Shown here piece after piece: positions 47,440-56,939 of a DNA stretch of 64,000 nt. Positions within the stretch are counted from its first letter, which is position 1, and every line of letters begins with the position of its first letter. The stretch covers positions 496,001 through 560,000 of the forward strand of contig NZ_JAFLRG010000001.1 of NCBI RefSeq assembly GCF_017315725.1, written 5' to 3'. Origin of the DNA: Trinickia acidisoli (GTDB lineage Bacteria > Pseudomonadota > Gammaproteobacteria > Burkholderiales > Burkholderiaceae). The notes under the pieces are model-generated. The model had not been told where the DNA came from and searched no databases. It was given only the letters and a program-made list of their open reading frames with translations. The translations under genes and the position numbers were made by a program.

Positions 47440-47545
47440 GGCCTCGCCGCAGCGTCTTCGTGGCGGCTTTCGTTCAGGGGCTTTCGCCGGGGCGTTTTCG
47501 TCGAAGCGCCTTCGTCGGGAGGCGCTTGCGTCGAGACGCCTATTA
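47440..47545. repeat. degenerate short tandem repeats
   Basis: GCGYYTTCGTCG-like units recur about six times with substitutions between azoR and ung, with alternating purine/pyrimidine blocks. On neither strand do they form a clean ORF with a start. They may be a REP-like or slippage-derived element. Confidence 0.45.
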
Positions 47546-48433
47546 AGCGTCGACCGTCTCGGGCAGGCGCCAATCGATCGGCGCACGGCCATTCGCGACG
47601 AGATATTCGTTGGCAAGGCGGAAATGCCCGCACCCGAGAAAGCCGCGATGCGCCGATAGCGGCGACGGGTGCGGCGCTTCGAGCACGCCATGAGGACGCG
47701 TCTCGAGCAGTGCGCGTTTGGCTTGCGCATGCGCGCCCCAGAGCATGAAGACGAGGTGCTCGTGCCGATGGGCGAGTTCGCGGATCAGCGTGTCGGTGCA
47801 AGCTTCCCAGCCACGCTTCGCGTGGCTCGCCGCCTTGCCTTGCTCCACCGTCAGCACGGTGTTGAGCAGCAATACGCCTTGCCGGGCCCACGCGTCGAGG
47901 CAGCCGTGCGCCGGCATCGCGAAGCCGAACTCGGCGGCGATTTCCTTGAAAATATTGCGCAGCGACGGCGGCGGCCGCACGGGCGACGGTACCGAAAATG
48001 CGAGGCCATGCGCTTGCGGATGGCCCTTGTCGTCGCCGTGGTAGGGGTCTTGCCCGACGATGACGACCTTGACGTCGTCAGGGCTCGTCAATCGCAGTGC
48101 GCGGAATACTTCGGCTGGGTAGACGATCTTGCCCGTAGCGATCTGTTCGTCGACGAATGCGCAGAGCGGCCGATAAGCGGCGCTATCGACGAACGCGCGC
48201 AGATGCTCGCGCCAGGCGGGAGGCAAGGCGCCAAATTGCGATTCAAGCGGGATAGAGAGCCCTGTCGGTGCTCCACGCTCTTGTGGCGCGGCAGGTCCAT
48301 TTAGGTCCGAGCCCGCTTTCGCTTGTGCCTTCGCTACCGCCGAGGCGTCTTCCGCCCTGTCGAACAACGATCCTTGCGCCGGGTCGCTCGCAGCCGCTGC
48401 CCGACTCCGCGGCTTCGCCTTCACCGAGCGCAC
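47543..48433 (-). CDS. ung: uracil-DNA glycosylase
   Basis: A 296-residue family 1 enzyme that removes uracil from DNA. It has the catalytic VGQDPYHGDDKGHPQAHGLAF loop and the C-terminal HPSPLSAHRGF loop. A low-complexity N-terminal extension of about 60 residues precedes the core. The start overlaps the 3' end of the CYTH gene by 13 bases, so it is part of the trp-side transcript unit. Confidence 0.95.
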   Translation of the reverse strand: MRSVKAKPRSRAAAASDPAQGSLFDRAEDASAVAKAQAKAGSDLNGPAAPQERGAPTGLSIPLESQFGALPPAWREHLRAFVDSAAYRPLCAFVDEQIATGKIVYPAEVFRALRLTSPDDVKVVIVGQDPYHGDDKGHPQAHGLAFSVPSPVRPPPSLRNIFKEIAAEFGFAMPAHGCLDAWARQGVLLLNTVLTVEQGKAASHAKRGWEACTDTLIRELAHRHEHLVFMLWGAHAQAKRALLETRPHGVLEAPHPSPLSAHRGFLGCGHFRLANEYLVANGRAPIDWRLPETVDA

Positions 48434-49047
48434 AGCCGATAACCTCGCTGCGCTTTGTTGACGTTTTCCGGCATGAGCCCAGGGACCGCGGCCGACAGCT
48501 TGGCCGTCAACGCATGCAGCGCTTGCTCGTCGCCCTTCAACAATTCGAGCTCGATTTCGCTGATCGCATCGCGTCGCGTTTGCCCGTCGACCGGAGCCGT
48601 CACTTCTCCCCGATCGATGGCGGCCTCGATTCGCGCGCCGTCGAATTCAAAACGCCAAAGGCGCCGCACGAACGTCGTCCGAAAACGCTCATCGAGTTCC
48701 GATGCCGCGGCGCGCAGCGCGGCGAGCGCGGTTCCGTCGTCGCACGCGGCGGCGAGCGCATCGAATTCGAGCGCTTCGTTCGCGACCGCCGTTTCCCACT
48801 CGTGACGGCTATGCAAGCCTCCTTCGGCCGTGCCCGCTGCCTTCAGCGTTTGCAGCCAGCCGTCGGGCGTCTTGCGCAGCCGCAGGGCGATCCTCGCGCG
48901 AGCGAGCGCAAGCGAAGGCGTATCGAAGTAGATGTTCGTGAGCGGCACGTCACGTCCCGGCGCGCCGGCAATGCCGGTGAAGAACCGGTCGGCCGCGTCG
49001 GCTTGTTCGGGCGGCAGCGCCAGTTTGATTTCGCGTTCGATGCTCAT
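48421..49047 (-). CDS. CYTH domain protein (inorganic triphosphatase-like)
   Basis: A 208-residue CYTH protein. The defining EXEXK motif appears as IEREIKLAL at the N-terminus, and acidic/basic strands such as TNIYFDTPSLALARARIALRLRK and AISEIELELLKG line the tunnel. Bacterial members hydrolyse inorganic triphosphate; the CHAD domain of YgiF is absent. The start at 49047 gives the motif at the usual place. It is between trpC and ung. Confidence 0.88.
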   Translation of the reverse strand: MSIEREIKLALPPEQADAADRFFTGIAGAPGRDVPLTNIYFDTPSLALARARIALRLRKTPDGWLQTLKAAGTAEGGLHSRHEWETAVANEALEFDALAAACDDGTALAALRAAASELDERFRTTFVRRLWRFEFDGARIEAAIDRGEVTAPVDGQTRRDAISEIELELLKGDEQALHALTAKLSAAVPGLMPENVNKAQRGYRLCAR

Positions 49048-49096
49048 GCTTCGTTGTCGTGATGGTCGAGTGGATCGGGGCGGCGGAACGGCGCGA

Positions 49097-49882
49097 TCAG
49101 AAAAACATGTGCGATAGCGCCACGCCCGGATCGTCGGCACGCATGAACGCCTCGCCGACGAGGAACGTGTGTACGCCGTTCGCGCGCATGCGTTCCACGT
49201 CCGTGCCCGCCAAAATTCCCGACTCAGTGACGACGATCCGATCGTCCGGCAACGCATCGAGCATACCGAGCGTCGTGTCGAGCGACGTCTCGAACGTGCG
49301 CAGATTGCGATTGTTGATGCCGATGAGCGGCGTCTTGAGCGTCAACGCTTGCGTCAGTTCGTGACGATCGTGCACCTCGACGAGTACCGCCAACCCCAGC
49401 GAATGCGCGAGCGCTTCGAACGCTTGCATGTGCTCGAGCGGCAACGCGGCTGCGATGAGCAGGATCGCGTCCGCGCCCATCGCGCGTGCCTCGACGATCT
49501 GATACGGATCGACGATGAAGTCTTTGCGCAGCACGGGCAGCGTGCAGGCCGCGCGGGCTTGTTGGAGGTAAGCCGCGCTGCCCTGGAAGAATTGCACGTC
49601 GGTCAGCACGGACAAACAGGCCGCCTGGCCTTGCTCGTACGAGCGGGCGATGTCGGCGGGCACGAAATGCTCGCGCAGCACGCCCTTGGACGGGCTCGCC
49701 TTCTTGACCTCCGCGATGACGGCGGCGTGGCCGGCCGCATGCTTGGCGCGCAGCGCGCCGACGAAGTCGCGCAGATCGCGCGACGACGCTTCGAGCCGCA
49801 GCTCGTCGAGCGGTGCGCTCAACTCGGCCGCGCGCACTTCTTCGCGTTTGACCGCGATGATCCGTTCGAGAATGTCGCTCAT
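49097..49882 (-). CDS. trpC: indole-3-glycerol phosphate synthase
   Basis: TrpC closes the indole ring in tryptophan synthesis. The 261-residue TIM barrel has the N-terminal [26 protein letters not shown] (catalytic Lys), [12 protein letters not shown], and [11 protein letters not shown] with the following TESGI. It is monofunctional. Gene order trpE-trpG-trpD-trpC with small gaps indicates an operon. Confidence 0.97.
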   Translation of the reverse strand: MSDILERIIAVKREEVRAAELSAPLDELRLEASSRDLRDFVGALRAKHAAGHAAVIAEVKKASPSKGVLREHFVPADIARSYEQGQAACLSVLTDVQFFQGSAAYLQQARAACTLPVLRKDFIVDPYQIVEARAMGADAILLIAAALPLEHMQAFEALAHSLGLAVLVEVHDRHELTQALTLKTPLIGINNRNLRTFETSLDTTLGMLDALPDDRIVVTESGILAGTDVERMRANGVHTFLVGEAFMRADDPGVALSHMFF

Positions 49883-49931
49883 GGACGAAGCCCCTTTTTT
49901 CGCTGATGTCGTGTCGTGATGCCCGACGGCA

Positions 49932-50963
49932 TCAATGCTTGAATTGCTGAGTGAAGCGTACGAACTCGTCGACCTTCGCGCGCGCCCGGCCCGTCGCGAC
50001 GACTTCCCGCGCCACTTCGATGCCGTCGGCGATCGAAGCGACGATGTTCGCTGCGTACAGCGCCGTGCCCGCATTGAGCGTGACGATTTCGCGCGCGACA
50101 CCGGGACGGTTGTCGAGGGCTTGGAGCAGCATCGTCTTCGATTCGTTCGCGTCGGCCACCTTAAGCGTTCGATTGGACACCATCTGCAGCCCGAAATCCT
50201 CAGGGTGGATCTCGTACTCGTGCACCTCGCCGTCGCGTAGCTCGCCCACGAGCGTCGCGGCGCCGAGCGACACCTCGTCCATGCCGTCCTTGCCGTAGAC
50301 GACGAGCACGTGCTTGGCGCCGAGGCGCTGCATCACGCGCACTTGAATGCCGACGAGATCGGGGTGAAACACGCCCATCAATTGATTCGGCGCGCCGGCC
50401 GGATTCGTGAGCGGGCCGAGAATATTGAAGATCGTGCGGATGCCGAGTTCGCGGCGCACCGGCGCGATATTTTTCATCGCGGGGTGATGATTGGGCGCGA
50501 ACATGAAACCCATGCCGGTTTCGGCGATCGACGCGGCCACCTGCTCGGGCTGCAGATCGATGTGCACGCCGAGTGCTTCGAGCACGTCGGCGCTGCCCGA
50601 TTTGCTCGAGACGCCGCGGCCGCCGTGTTTGGCGACTTTCGCGCCCGCCGCCGCGACGACGAACATCGTCGTCGTCGAGATGTTGAAGGTGTTGGCGCCG
50701 TCGCCGCCGGTACCGACGATGTCGACGAAGTTGGCGTTGTCGGGCACTTCGACGTGACGCGCGAATTCGCGCATGACGGTGGCCGCGGCCGCGATTTCGC
50801 CGATCGTCTCCTTTTTCACGCGCAGGCCCGTGATGATCGCGGCGGCCATGACGGGCGACATGTCGCCGCGCATGATGAGCCGCATGAGATGCAGCATTTC
50901 GTCGTGAAAGATCTCGCGATGCTCGATCGTGCGCTGCAGTGCTTCTTGCGGTGTGATGGTCAT
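49932..50963 (-). CDS. trpD: anthranilate phosphoribosyltransferase
   Basis: TrpD joins anthranilate to PRPP. The 343-residue protein has the PRPP-binding [36 protein letters not shown], and [31 protein letters not shown]. The start is the ATG at 50963; the ORF continues to 51020 without family sequence. Confidence 0.97.
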   Translation of the reverse strand: MTITPQEALQRTIEHREIFHDEMLHLMRLIMRGDMSPVMAAAIITGLRVKKETIGEIAAAATVMREFARHVEVPDNANFVDIVGTGGDGANTFNISTTTMFVVAAAGAKVAKHGGRGVSSKSGSADVLEALGVHIDLQPEQVAASIAETGMGFMFAPNHHPAMKNIAPVRRELGIRTIFNILGPLTNPAGAPNQLMGVFHPDLVGIQVRVMQRLGAKHVLVVYGKDGMDEVSLGAATLVGELRDGEVHEYEIHPEDFGLQMVSNRTLKVADANESKTMLLQALDNRPGVAREIVTLNAGTALYAANIVASIADGIEVAREVVATGRARAKVDEFVRFTQQFKH

Positions 50964-51020
50964 GGGCTCGCCCCTGTCGTTCGATCCGTCCGTGCGTCGA
51001 TCACGCTTCGGCCATTTCAC

Positions 51021-51623
51021 TTACGCGCTATGCGCGGTGTGGGCCGCTTGTTCCGTCTTCGACCCCTTGAGGAAGTTCTCGAGCAGCGCATGGCCGTGCT
51101 CGGAGAGGATCGATTCGGGGTGGAACTGCACGCCTTCGACGGCAAGCGTCTTATGGCGTACGCCCATGATTTCGCCGTCGTCGGTCCATGCCGAGATTTC
51201 GAGGCAGTCGGGCAGCGATTCGCGCTCGATCGCGAGCGAGTGATAGCGCGTCACGTCGAAGTGCTTGGGCAGGTTCGCGAACACGCCTCGCCCGTCGGTT
51301 TCGATGCGGCTCACTTTCCCGTGCATGATCGTCTGCGCGCGCACGACGCGGCCGCCGAACGCTTCGCCGATCGCCTGATGGCCGAGACAGACGCCGAGGA
51401 TCGGCGTGCGACCCGCAAACCGGCGCAGCACGTCGAGCGTGATGCCCGCATGCTGCGGATTGCTTGGCCCCGGTGAGAGGCAGAGGGTGTCGGGTTTCAT
51501 CGCGGCGATTTCATCGAGCGTGATCTCGTCGTTGCGATAGGTGCGCACGTCCTCGCCGAGCTCGCCGAAATACTGCACGAGGTTATAGGTGAACGAATCG
51601 TAGTTATCGATCATCAGCAACAT
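51021..51623 (-). CDS. trpG: anthranilate synthase component II (glutamine amidotransferase)
   Basis: A 200-residue class I amidotransferase supplying ammonia to TrpE. It has LSPGPSNP, the catalytic Cys in [15 protein letters not shown], and His-Glu in VQFHPESI. In many bacteria the same subunit also serves PabB. It follows trpE by 13 bases. Confidence 0.96.
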   Translation of the reverse strand: MLLMIDNYDSFTYNLVQYFGELGEDVRTYRNDEITLDEIAAMKPDTLCLSPGPSNPQHAGITLDVLRRFAGRTPILGVCLGHQAIGEAFGGRVVRAQTIMHGKVSRIETDGRGVFANLPKHFDVTRYHSLAIERESLPDCLEISAWTDDGEIMGVRHKTLAVEGVQFHPESILSEHGHALLENFLKGSKTEQAAHTAHSA

Positions 51624-51636
51624 GATGTCTCTCCGC

Positions 51637-53130
51637 TCAAAAATCGCTATCGAGGCCGTCTTGCACTTGCTCGGCCGCGCGCAGCACGGCGCGTGCCTTG
51701 TTCTCGGTTTCCTGCCATTCGGATTCGGGCACCGAGTCGGCGACGATGCCCGCTGCCGCTTGCACATATAGATTGCCGTTGTGGACGAGCCCGGTGCGGA
51801 TCGCGATCGCGAGATCCATCTCGCCCGTGAACGACAGGTACCCGACGGCGCCGCCGTAGAGGCCGCGCTTGACGGGTTCGAGCTCGTCGATGAGCTCCAT
51901 TGCGCGCACCTTCGGCGCGCCCGACAACGTACCGGCCGGAAACGTCGCGCGCAGCACGTCGAAGTTTGTCGTGCCGGGCTTGAGCTTGCCTTCGACCGAG
52001 CTGACGATGTGCTGCACGTGCGAGTATTTTTCGATGACCATCTGGTCGGTGACGGCGACCGAACCCGTCTGCGCGATGCGGCCGACGTCGTTGCGCGCGA
52101 GGTCGATCAGCATGACGTGCTCGGCGATCTCCTTCGGGTCGTTGAGCAGTTCCGTCGCGAGCTCGGCGTCGCGCTCGGGCGTGCTGCCGCGCGGACGCGT
52201 GCCCGCGAGCGGCCGAATCGTGACGATGCGATCCTCGCCGCGCTTTTCCTGGCGCACGAGAATTTCGGGCGACGCGCCGATCACGTGGAATTCGCCGAAG
52301 TTGTAGTAATACATGTACGGCGACGGATTGAGCGAGCGCAGCGCGCGATAGAGCGAAAGCGGATTGTCGCGGTAGGGCTTGACCAAGCGCTGGCCGACTT
52401 GCACCTGCATGAGTTCGCCGGCCGCGATGTATTCCTTCGCGCGGCGCACGGCATTGAGATAGTCTTCGCGCGCGAACTCGCGATAGGTCTCCGTGCGTAC
52501 GCTCGGCGACGTGACAGGCGGCTGCACGGTCGCGCGCAAGCGCTGGCGCAACTCGCGCAGCCGCTGCTTGGCGCGCGCGTAGGCTTCCGAAGCCGCCGGG
52601 TCGGCGTAGACGATCAGATAGAGCTTGCCCGCGAGGTTGTCGATGACGGCAACTTCCTCGGTCAGCAGCAGTTGGATGTCGGGCAAGCCGAGATCGTCGG
52701 GCGGCGCCGTATGCGCGAGCTTCTTCTCGATGTAGCGGACGGCGTCGTAGCCGAAGTAGCCGGCGAGGCCGCCGCAAAAGCGCGGCAGGCCCGCGCGCTG
52801 GGCCACCTTGAAACGCGCTTGGAATTGCTGAATGAACTCGAACGGATCGCCTTCGTGCGTCTCGACGACTTGGCCGTCGCGCACGACTTCGTTGACGCCG
52901 CTGCGTGTGCGAACGAGCGTGCGTGCAGGCAGGCCGATGAACGAATAGCGGCCGAACCGCTCGCCGCCCACGACCGATTCGAGCAGAAACGAGTTCGCGC
53001 CGCCGCGCTCGGGTTGCGCGAGCTTCAGGTAAAGGGAGAGCGGCGTTTCGAGATCGGCGAGCGCTTCGGCGATCAGCGGAATGCGGTTGTAACCCTCACC
53101 GGCGAGGGACTGAAACTCGAGTTCGGTCAT
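51637..53130 (-). CDS. trpE: anthranilate synthase component I
   Basis: A 497-residue chorismate-using enzyme. The C-terminal chorismate domain has [44 protein letters not shown] and GGAVGYLSF. The N-terminal LLESVVGG region is the usual tryptophan feedback site. A leader peptide gene and terminator lie upstream, so the operon is probably attenuated. Confidence 0.97.
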   Translation of the reverse strand: MTELEFQSLAGEGYNRIPLIAEALADLETPLSLYLKLAQPERGGANSFLLESVVGGERFGRYSFIGLPARTLVRTRSGVNEVVRDGQVVETHEGDPFEFIQQFQARFKVAQRAGLPRFCGGLAGYFGYDAVRYIEKKLAHTAPPDDLGLPDIQLLLTEEVAVIDNLAGKLYLIVYADPAASEAYARAKQRLRELRQRLRATVQPPVTSPSVRTETYREFAREDYLNAVRRAKEYIAAGELMQVQVGQRLVKPYRDNPLSLYRALRSLNPSPYMYYYNFGEFHVIGASPEILVRQEKRGEDRIVTIRPLAGTRPRGSTPERDAELATELLNDPKEIAEHVMLIDLARNDVGRIAQTGSVAVTDQMVIEKYSHVQHIVSSVEGKLKPGTTNFDVLRATFPAGTLSGAPKVRAMELIDELEPVKRGLYGGAVGYLSFTGEMDLAIAIRTGLVHNGNLYVQAAAGIVADSVPESEWQETENKARAVLRAAEQVQDGLDSDF

Positions 53131-53287
53131 GTTCCGATCCTATTCGAATGGCCGACGCATTCGTTGCCCCAAGACGGGCGAAGCATGCGTTCGGGAAGTC
53201 GTAAGCGCACGAACGCAGCGACGACGAAACCGCGCGGTGCGTTCGTTTGAGCGGTACGGCAATATTGCGCGAATGCGCGACGAAATC

Positions 53288-53317
53288 AAAAAACGTCGCT
53301 GAAGACGAACTTCAGCG
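53288..53317 (-). terminator. trp operon attenuator terminator
   Basis: On the minus strand CGCTGAAG (53310-53317) pairs with CTTCAGCG (53297-53304) around a 5-base loop, followed by ACG and six T. It stands between the leader peptide and trpE and lies about 158 bases before the trpE start. Confidence 0.85.
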
Positions 53318-53331
53318 TACCTCGAAAGAGG

Positions 53332-53406
53332 TTAGCGTGACGAGCGACGCCAGGGCCAAGCTCCCCGGTCGATACTGCTCGGACTCCGTTTTTTGTTCAG
53401 AAACAT
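53332..53406 (-). CDS. trpL: trp operon leader peptide TrpL
   Basis: A 24-residue ORF on the minus strand with tryptophan codons 17 and 19 in the run Ala-Trp-Pro-Trp, ending in TAA 15 bases before the terminator stem. It begins MFLNKKRS at 53406, just past the gph stop. Two Trp codons so close in a short ORF directly ahead of a terminator and trpE is the hallmark of transcription attenuation. The ribosome site is weak. The alternative antiterminator pairing is not evident by eye. Confidence 0.8.
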   Translation of the reverse strand: MFLNKKRSPSSIDRGAWPWRRSSR

Positions 53407-53418
53407 GAGGTGAATGAC

Positions 53419-54171
53419 TTAAGTCGTCAGCGATTGAATGGTTGCGTCAGGGCTGGGCGGAAGATTCGCGACGAACCTCGCGGCCTCGAGCAACGTGGCG
53501 ACTATACCATCCGAATTTATCGTTTGTATAGCTTTGCCGTGGTTGTAGCCATACGGGACCGTCAACGTCGCCATGCCCGCGGCGCGGCCCGCCAGCGCGT
53601 CGTTCTCCGAATCGCCGATCGCGACGGCATCGCCCGGTGCGACGCCCATTGCGTCGCAGGCCACGTGCATCGGCTGCGGGTCCGGCTTTTTGCGCGCGAC
53701 GCTGTCGCCGCCGAGAATCACCGAGAAGTAGCGCGCGAGCCCGTACTGTTCCAGCAACGCCACAGCGAAGCGATGCGGCTTGTTCGTGACGCACGCGAGC
53801 TTCACGCCGGCCTCGGCGAGCGCCGCGAGGCCTGGCTCGACGTCTGGATAAAGCCGCGTGTGGCGACCGTTGATCTGAGCGTAGTGAGCTTGATAGCGCG
53901 CGAGCGCGTCGGTGAAGCGTGCCTCGGTTTCATCTGCGCAGAACCGTGCGGACAGCACGCTGCGAATCAGATGTTCCGAGCCCTTCCCGACGTAGCCGAT
54001 TACCTCTTCGCGCGTGACGGGGCGCGTGCCGAGTTCGGCGAGCATGCCGTTCAAGCTCGCGGTGAAATCGTCGGCCGTATCGACCATGGTGCCGTCCAGG
54101 TCGATGACGGCGGCTTTCAGGCGTCGAGCCGACGGCAACGCGGCGCCTGGCCGGGCAGGGGCGGCGCTCAT
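53419..54171 (-). CDS. gph: phosphoglycolate phosphatase
   Basis: A 250-residue HAD phosphatase acting on 2-phosphoglycolate. Motif I is [15 protein letters not shown], motif [12 protein letters not shown], motif III Lys in RKKPDPQP and motif [16 protein letters not shown]. It overlaps rpe by 4 bases (ATGA). Its 3' end carries an AT-rich promoter-like segment, probably that of the trp operon. Confidence 0.93.
   Translation of the reverse strand: MSAAPARPGAALPSARRLKAAVIDLDGTMVDTADDFTASLNGMLAELGTRPVTREEVIGYVGKGSEHLIRSVLSARFCADETEARFTDALARYQAHYAQINGRHTRLYPDVEPGLAALAEAGVKLACVTNKPHRFAVALLEQYGLARYFSVILGGDSVARKKPDPQPMHVACDAMGVAPGDAVAIGDSENDALAGRAAGMATLTVPYGYNHGKAIQTINSDGIVATLLEAARFVANLPPSPDATIQSLTT
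53501..53530 (-). promoter_or_regulatory. candidate trp operon promoter inside gph
   Basis: On the minus strand TATACA (53525-53530) is followed by an 18-base spacer and TATAGT (53501-53506), inside the gph coding sequence about 90 bases before trpL. The segment is distinctly AT-rich against the gene average. Confidence 0.4.
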
Positions 54172-54860
54172 GCGCGGGCGTCGCCGACGGCGGCCAATTG
54201 ACCGCGCATGTCGTCGATGACGGCACGATAGTCGGGCTTGCCGAAGATGGCCGAGCCGGCCACGAACGTATCGGCGCCGGCCGCCGCGATTTGCGCGATG
54301 TTATCGACCTTCACGCCGCCGTCCACCTCGAGATGGATCTCGCGGCCCGTGCGCGCTTGGTAGGCATCGATCCGCGCACGCGCTTCGCGCAGCTTGTTCA
54401 GCGCCTCGGGAATGAACGACTGGCCGCCGAAGCCTGGGTTGACCGACATGATCAGCACGAGGTCGACGCGATCCATAACGTGGTCGAGATAGCTGAGCGA
54501 GGTGGCCGGATTGAAGACGAGGCCCGCTTTGCAGCCGTGATCGCGGATCAGCGACAGCGTGCGATCGACGTGATCGGATGCCTCCGGGTGAAAGCTGATG
54601 ATGTTCGCTCCGGCCTTCGCGAAATCGGGCACGATGCGGTCGACGGGGCGTACCATCAAGTGAACGTCGATCGGCGCTTGCACGTGCGGGCGGATCGCCT
54701 CGCACACGAGCGGGCCGATCGTGAGATTGGGGACGTAATGATTGTCCATCACGTCGAAGTGAATCCAATCGGCACCGGCGGCGACGACGTTGCGGACTTC
54801 TTCGCCGAGCTTTGCGAAGTCGGCGGACAGAATGCTGGGAGCGATGCGAAATTGCGTCAT
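54168..54860 (-). CDS. rpe: ribulose-phosphate 3-epimerase
   Basis: A 230-residue TIM-barrel enzyme interconverting ribulose 5-phosphate and xylulose 5-phosphate. Signatures are [54 protein letters not shown] and [12 protein letters not shown], with metal and catalytic His/Asp all present. It starts at 54860 and heads the rpe-gph unit that reads into the trp operon. Confidence 0.96.
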   Translation of the reverse strand: MTQFRIAPSILSADFAKLGEEVRNVVAAGADWIHFDVMDNHYVPNLTIGPLVCEAIRPHVQAPIDVHLMVRPVDRIVPDFAKAGANIISFHPEASDHVDRTLSLIRDHGCKAGLVFNPATSLSYLDHVMDRVDLVLIMSVNPGFGGQSFIPEALNKLREARARIDAYQARTGREIHLEVDGGVKVDNIAQIAAAGADTFVAGSAIFGKPDYRAVIDDMRGQLAAVGDARA

Positions 54861-55153
54861 GGCGTGAGAAGCGAGAGGGCCGGCGAACTGGCCTCGAGGC
54901 GGAAAGCGCCTATTTTACCGTGTTGCGTCGGCTCGGCTGGCTCGGCCTTTCGGCCACCCGGCAAGGCGCGGCGGTTGCGGCCTGGGGCTGCATCGATCAG
55001 AATGCGAAACCGGAGTGCCGACCGCCGAAGCGTCAGCCGCCGAAACCTCGGCGCGCGGCCGAGCGCCATGAAAGGCGAGCGCTCCGGCCGATCCCGATTT
55101 CGGCTCCGCCCGTGCGGCGAAGGTGCCGCGATTGTTCAGAGAAAGAAATCACG

Positions 55154-55528
55154 ATGAGCCAGTATCTATTCAGCGTGTCGGCGCAGACGCGCTATTTGCC
55201 CGAGCAGTCCGATCCCGCGCGCCGGCAGTACGCGTTTGCCTATACGCTGACGATCCGCAACACGGGCCAGGTGGCGGCGCAATTGATCGCGCGCCATTGG
55301 ATCATCACCGACAGCGAAAATCACGTGCAGGAAGTCAAAGGCCTCGGCGTGGTGGGGCACCAGCCGCTCCTACAGCCGGGCGAGCAGTTCGAGTACACGA
55401 GCTGGGCGGTGATCGAAACGCCGGTGGGAACGATGCGCGGCGCTTATTTTTGCGTGGCGGAGGACGGCGAGCGATTCGAAGCGCTCGTGCCCGAATTCGC
55501 GCTGCAGATGCCGCGCACGCTGCATTGA
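55154..55528 (+). CDS. apaG: ApaG protein (Co2+/Mg2+ efflux-related)
   Basis: A 124-residue fibronectin-III-like protein of the ApaG/DUF525 family. It has FSVSAQTRYLPEQSDPARRQYAFAYTLTI, HWIITDSENHVQEVKGLGVVGHQPLLQPGE and MRGAYFCVAEDGERFEA. The start at 55154 is the family start. Its role is not settled. Confidence 0.94.
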   Translation: MSQYLFSVSAQTRYLPEQSDPARRQYAFAYTLTIRNTGQVAAQLIARHWIITDSENHVQEVKGLGVVGHQPLLQPGEQFEYTSWAVIETPVGTMRGAYFCVAEDGERFEALVPEFALQMPRTLH

Positions 55529-55592
55529 GACGTATTGGGTCATACGCGCGCGATGAGCGCGGGGCGGCGTATACGCGGGTAACGCCAGCCGC

Positions 55593-55739
55593 TTATCGAC
55601 GCGCGCCGCGATCGTCCGCGTGGCCGTTTCGCTTTCTGCCCGACATCGTCCAGACGACGATGATCACGAGTAGCGCAAGGGCCGCGAGCGCCTCGAGCGC
55701 GAAGATCAGCATCGGGTATTCGTCAAATAGAGCGGACAT
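55593..55739 (-). CDS. small single-pass membrane protein
   Basis: A 48-residue minus-strand ORF between apaG and mltA. MSALFDEYPM is followed by one strong membrane helix (about residues 11-31) and a basic tail GRKRNGH. GGA occurs about 9 bases before the ATG. Its 5' end overlaps a possible upstream mltA start, supporting the shorter MltA. The hydrophobic-then-basic layout points to a real membrane protein. Confidence 0.55.
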   Translation of the reverse strand: MSALFDEYPMLIFALEALAALALLVIIVVWTMSGRKRNGHADDRGARR

Positions 55740-55767
55740 GGCGATTTCCATCAAGAACGAACATTGT

Positions 55768-56889
55768 ATGCGTATTCATTCGTCCTTCCTCGGGCGCGCG
55801 GCCGCTCTGGCTGCGGCCGTGCTGCTCGCGGCTTGCGGCGGTGGTGCCATGGTGCGGCCCGCGCCGACGCCGATTGCCGGCGTTCCGGCCGTCACGGGGG
55901 TGTTGTCGGCCGCCCGGCTGACGCCTGTTGCGTGGCAGCAAGTGCCCGGCTGGCAGGACGATTCGCTGATCGGCGCTGCTGCCGCGCTGCGCGAGAACTG
56001 TCTGCGGGTCGGGCGGCAGGCCAACTGGCAGCGTGCCTGCGCGGCCGCCTCGCAACTCGATGACCTTGACTCCACCGCCACCCGGTCGTTCTTCGAGACG
56101 TATTTCACGCCGTTCCAGCTCGCCAACGGCGACGGATCGGTCGATGGCCTCGTCACGGGCTACTACGAACCGCTGCTGCACGGCGCGCTTACCCGAAGCG
56201 GCCCGTATCAATTCCCGCTCTATCGCTGGCCGTCCGGCTATCGTCCGGGTACGGTATTGCCCTCGCGTGCCGAGCTCGAGCGTTCCGGCGCGCTGCAAGG
56301 CAACGAATTGGTGTGGGTAGACGATCCGATCGAGGCGTTCTTTTTGCAGGTGCAGGGTTCCGGACGCATCGTGCTCGACGACGGCGGCGTCATGCGGGTC
56401 GGTTTCGGTGGCTCGAACAACCAGCCCTATCGGTCGATCGGCCGGTGGTTGCTCGATCATGGCGAGATCACGCCGTCGCAGGCGACGATGCAAGGCATCA
56501 AGGCTTGGGCTCGCGCCAACCCGACGCGAGTGGCCAGCTTACTCGATACGAACCCGCGTTTCGTGTTTTTCCGCGAAATGCCGTCTACACCGGAAGCGTC
56601 GGCCGGCGGCGATGGGCCGATCGGCGCGCTAGGTGTACCGCTCACGCCTGAGCGCTCGATTGCCGTCGATCCCGCCTCGATCCCGCTTGGCACGCCGGTG
56701 TTCTTGGCGACCACGCGGCCGTTCACGAATACGCCGATGAATCGGCTCGTCTTCGCCCAGGATACGGGCAGTGCGATCCGCGGCGGCGTGCGCGCCGATT
56801 ACTTTTGGGGTCTCGGCGACGACGCCGGCGATCTGGCCGGCAAAATGAAGCAGGCCGGCCGCATGTGGTTGCTGCTGCCGAACTCTTGA
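55768..56889 (+). CDS. mltA: membrane-bound lytic murein transglycosylase A
   Basis: A 373-residue lipoprotein that cleaves peptidoglycan. The signal peptide ends at the lipobox LLAAC (about residue 22). The MltA domain has VTGYYEPLLHGALTRSG, FFLQVQGSGRI and a 3D-like C-terminal region with FAQDTGSAIRGGVRADYFWG, where the catalytic Asp lies. An ATG at 55738 is in frame but would add residues before the signal. Confidence 0.92.
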   Translation: MRIHSSFLGRAAALAAAVLLAACGGGAMVRPAPTPIAGVPAVTGVLSAARLTPVAWQQVPGWQDDSLIGAAAALRENCLRVGRQANWQRACAAASQLDDLDSTATRSFFETYFTPFQLANGDGSVDGLVTGYYEPLLHGALTRSGPYQFPLYRWPSGYRPGTVLPSRAELERSGALQGNELVWVDDPIEAFFLQVQGSGRIVLDDGGVMRVGFGGSNNQPYRSIGRWLLDHGEITPSQATMQGIKAWARANPTRVASLLDTNPRFVFFREMPSTPEASAGGDGPIGALGVPLTPERSIAVDPASIPLGTPVFLATTRPFTNTPMNRLVFAQDTGSAIRGGVRADYFWGLGDDAGDLAGKMKQAGRMWLLLPNS

Positions 56890-56902
56890 GCGATTCGTTT
56901 CT

Positions 56903-56927
56903 TGAACGTTCACCGCGTGAGCGTTCA
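56903..56927. terminator. convergent terminator-like hairpin
   Basis: TGAACGTTCAC and GTGAGCGTTCA form an 11-bp stem with one G-U pair and a CGC loop between the ends of mltA (+) and paaK (-). No U-run follows, so it may need Rho or only protect the 3' ends. Confidence 0.5.
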
Positions 56928-56939
56928 CCTCGCCGGACG

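Noticed and set aside
53344..53349. CGTCGC in trpL as the antiterminator arm
   Set aside because: It can pair with the terminator's second arm, but a ribosome stalled at the Trp codons would cover it, which is the wrong logic for attenuation.
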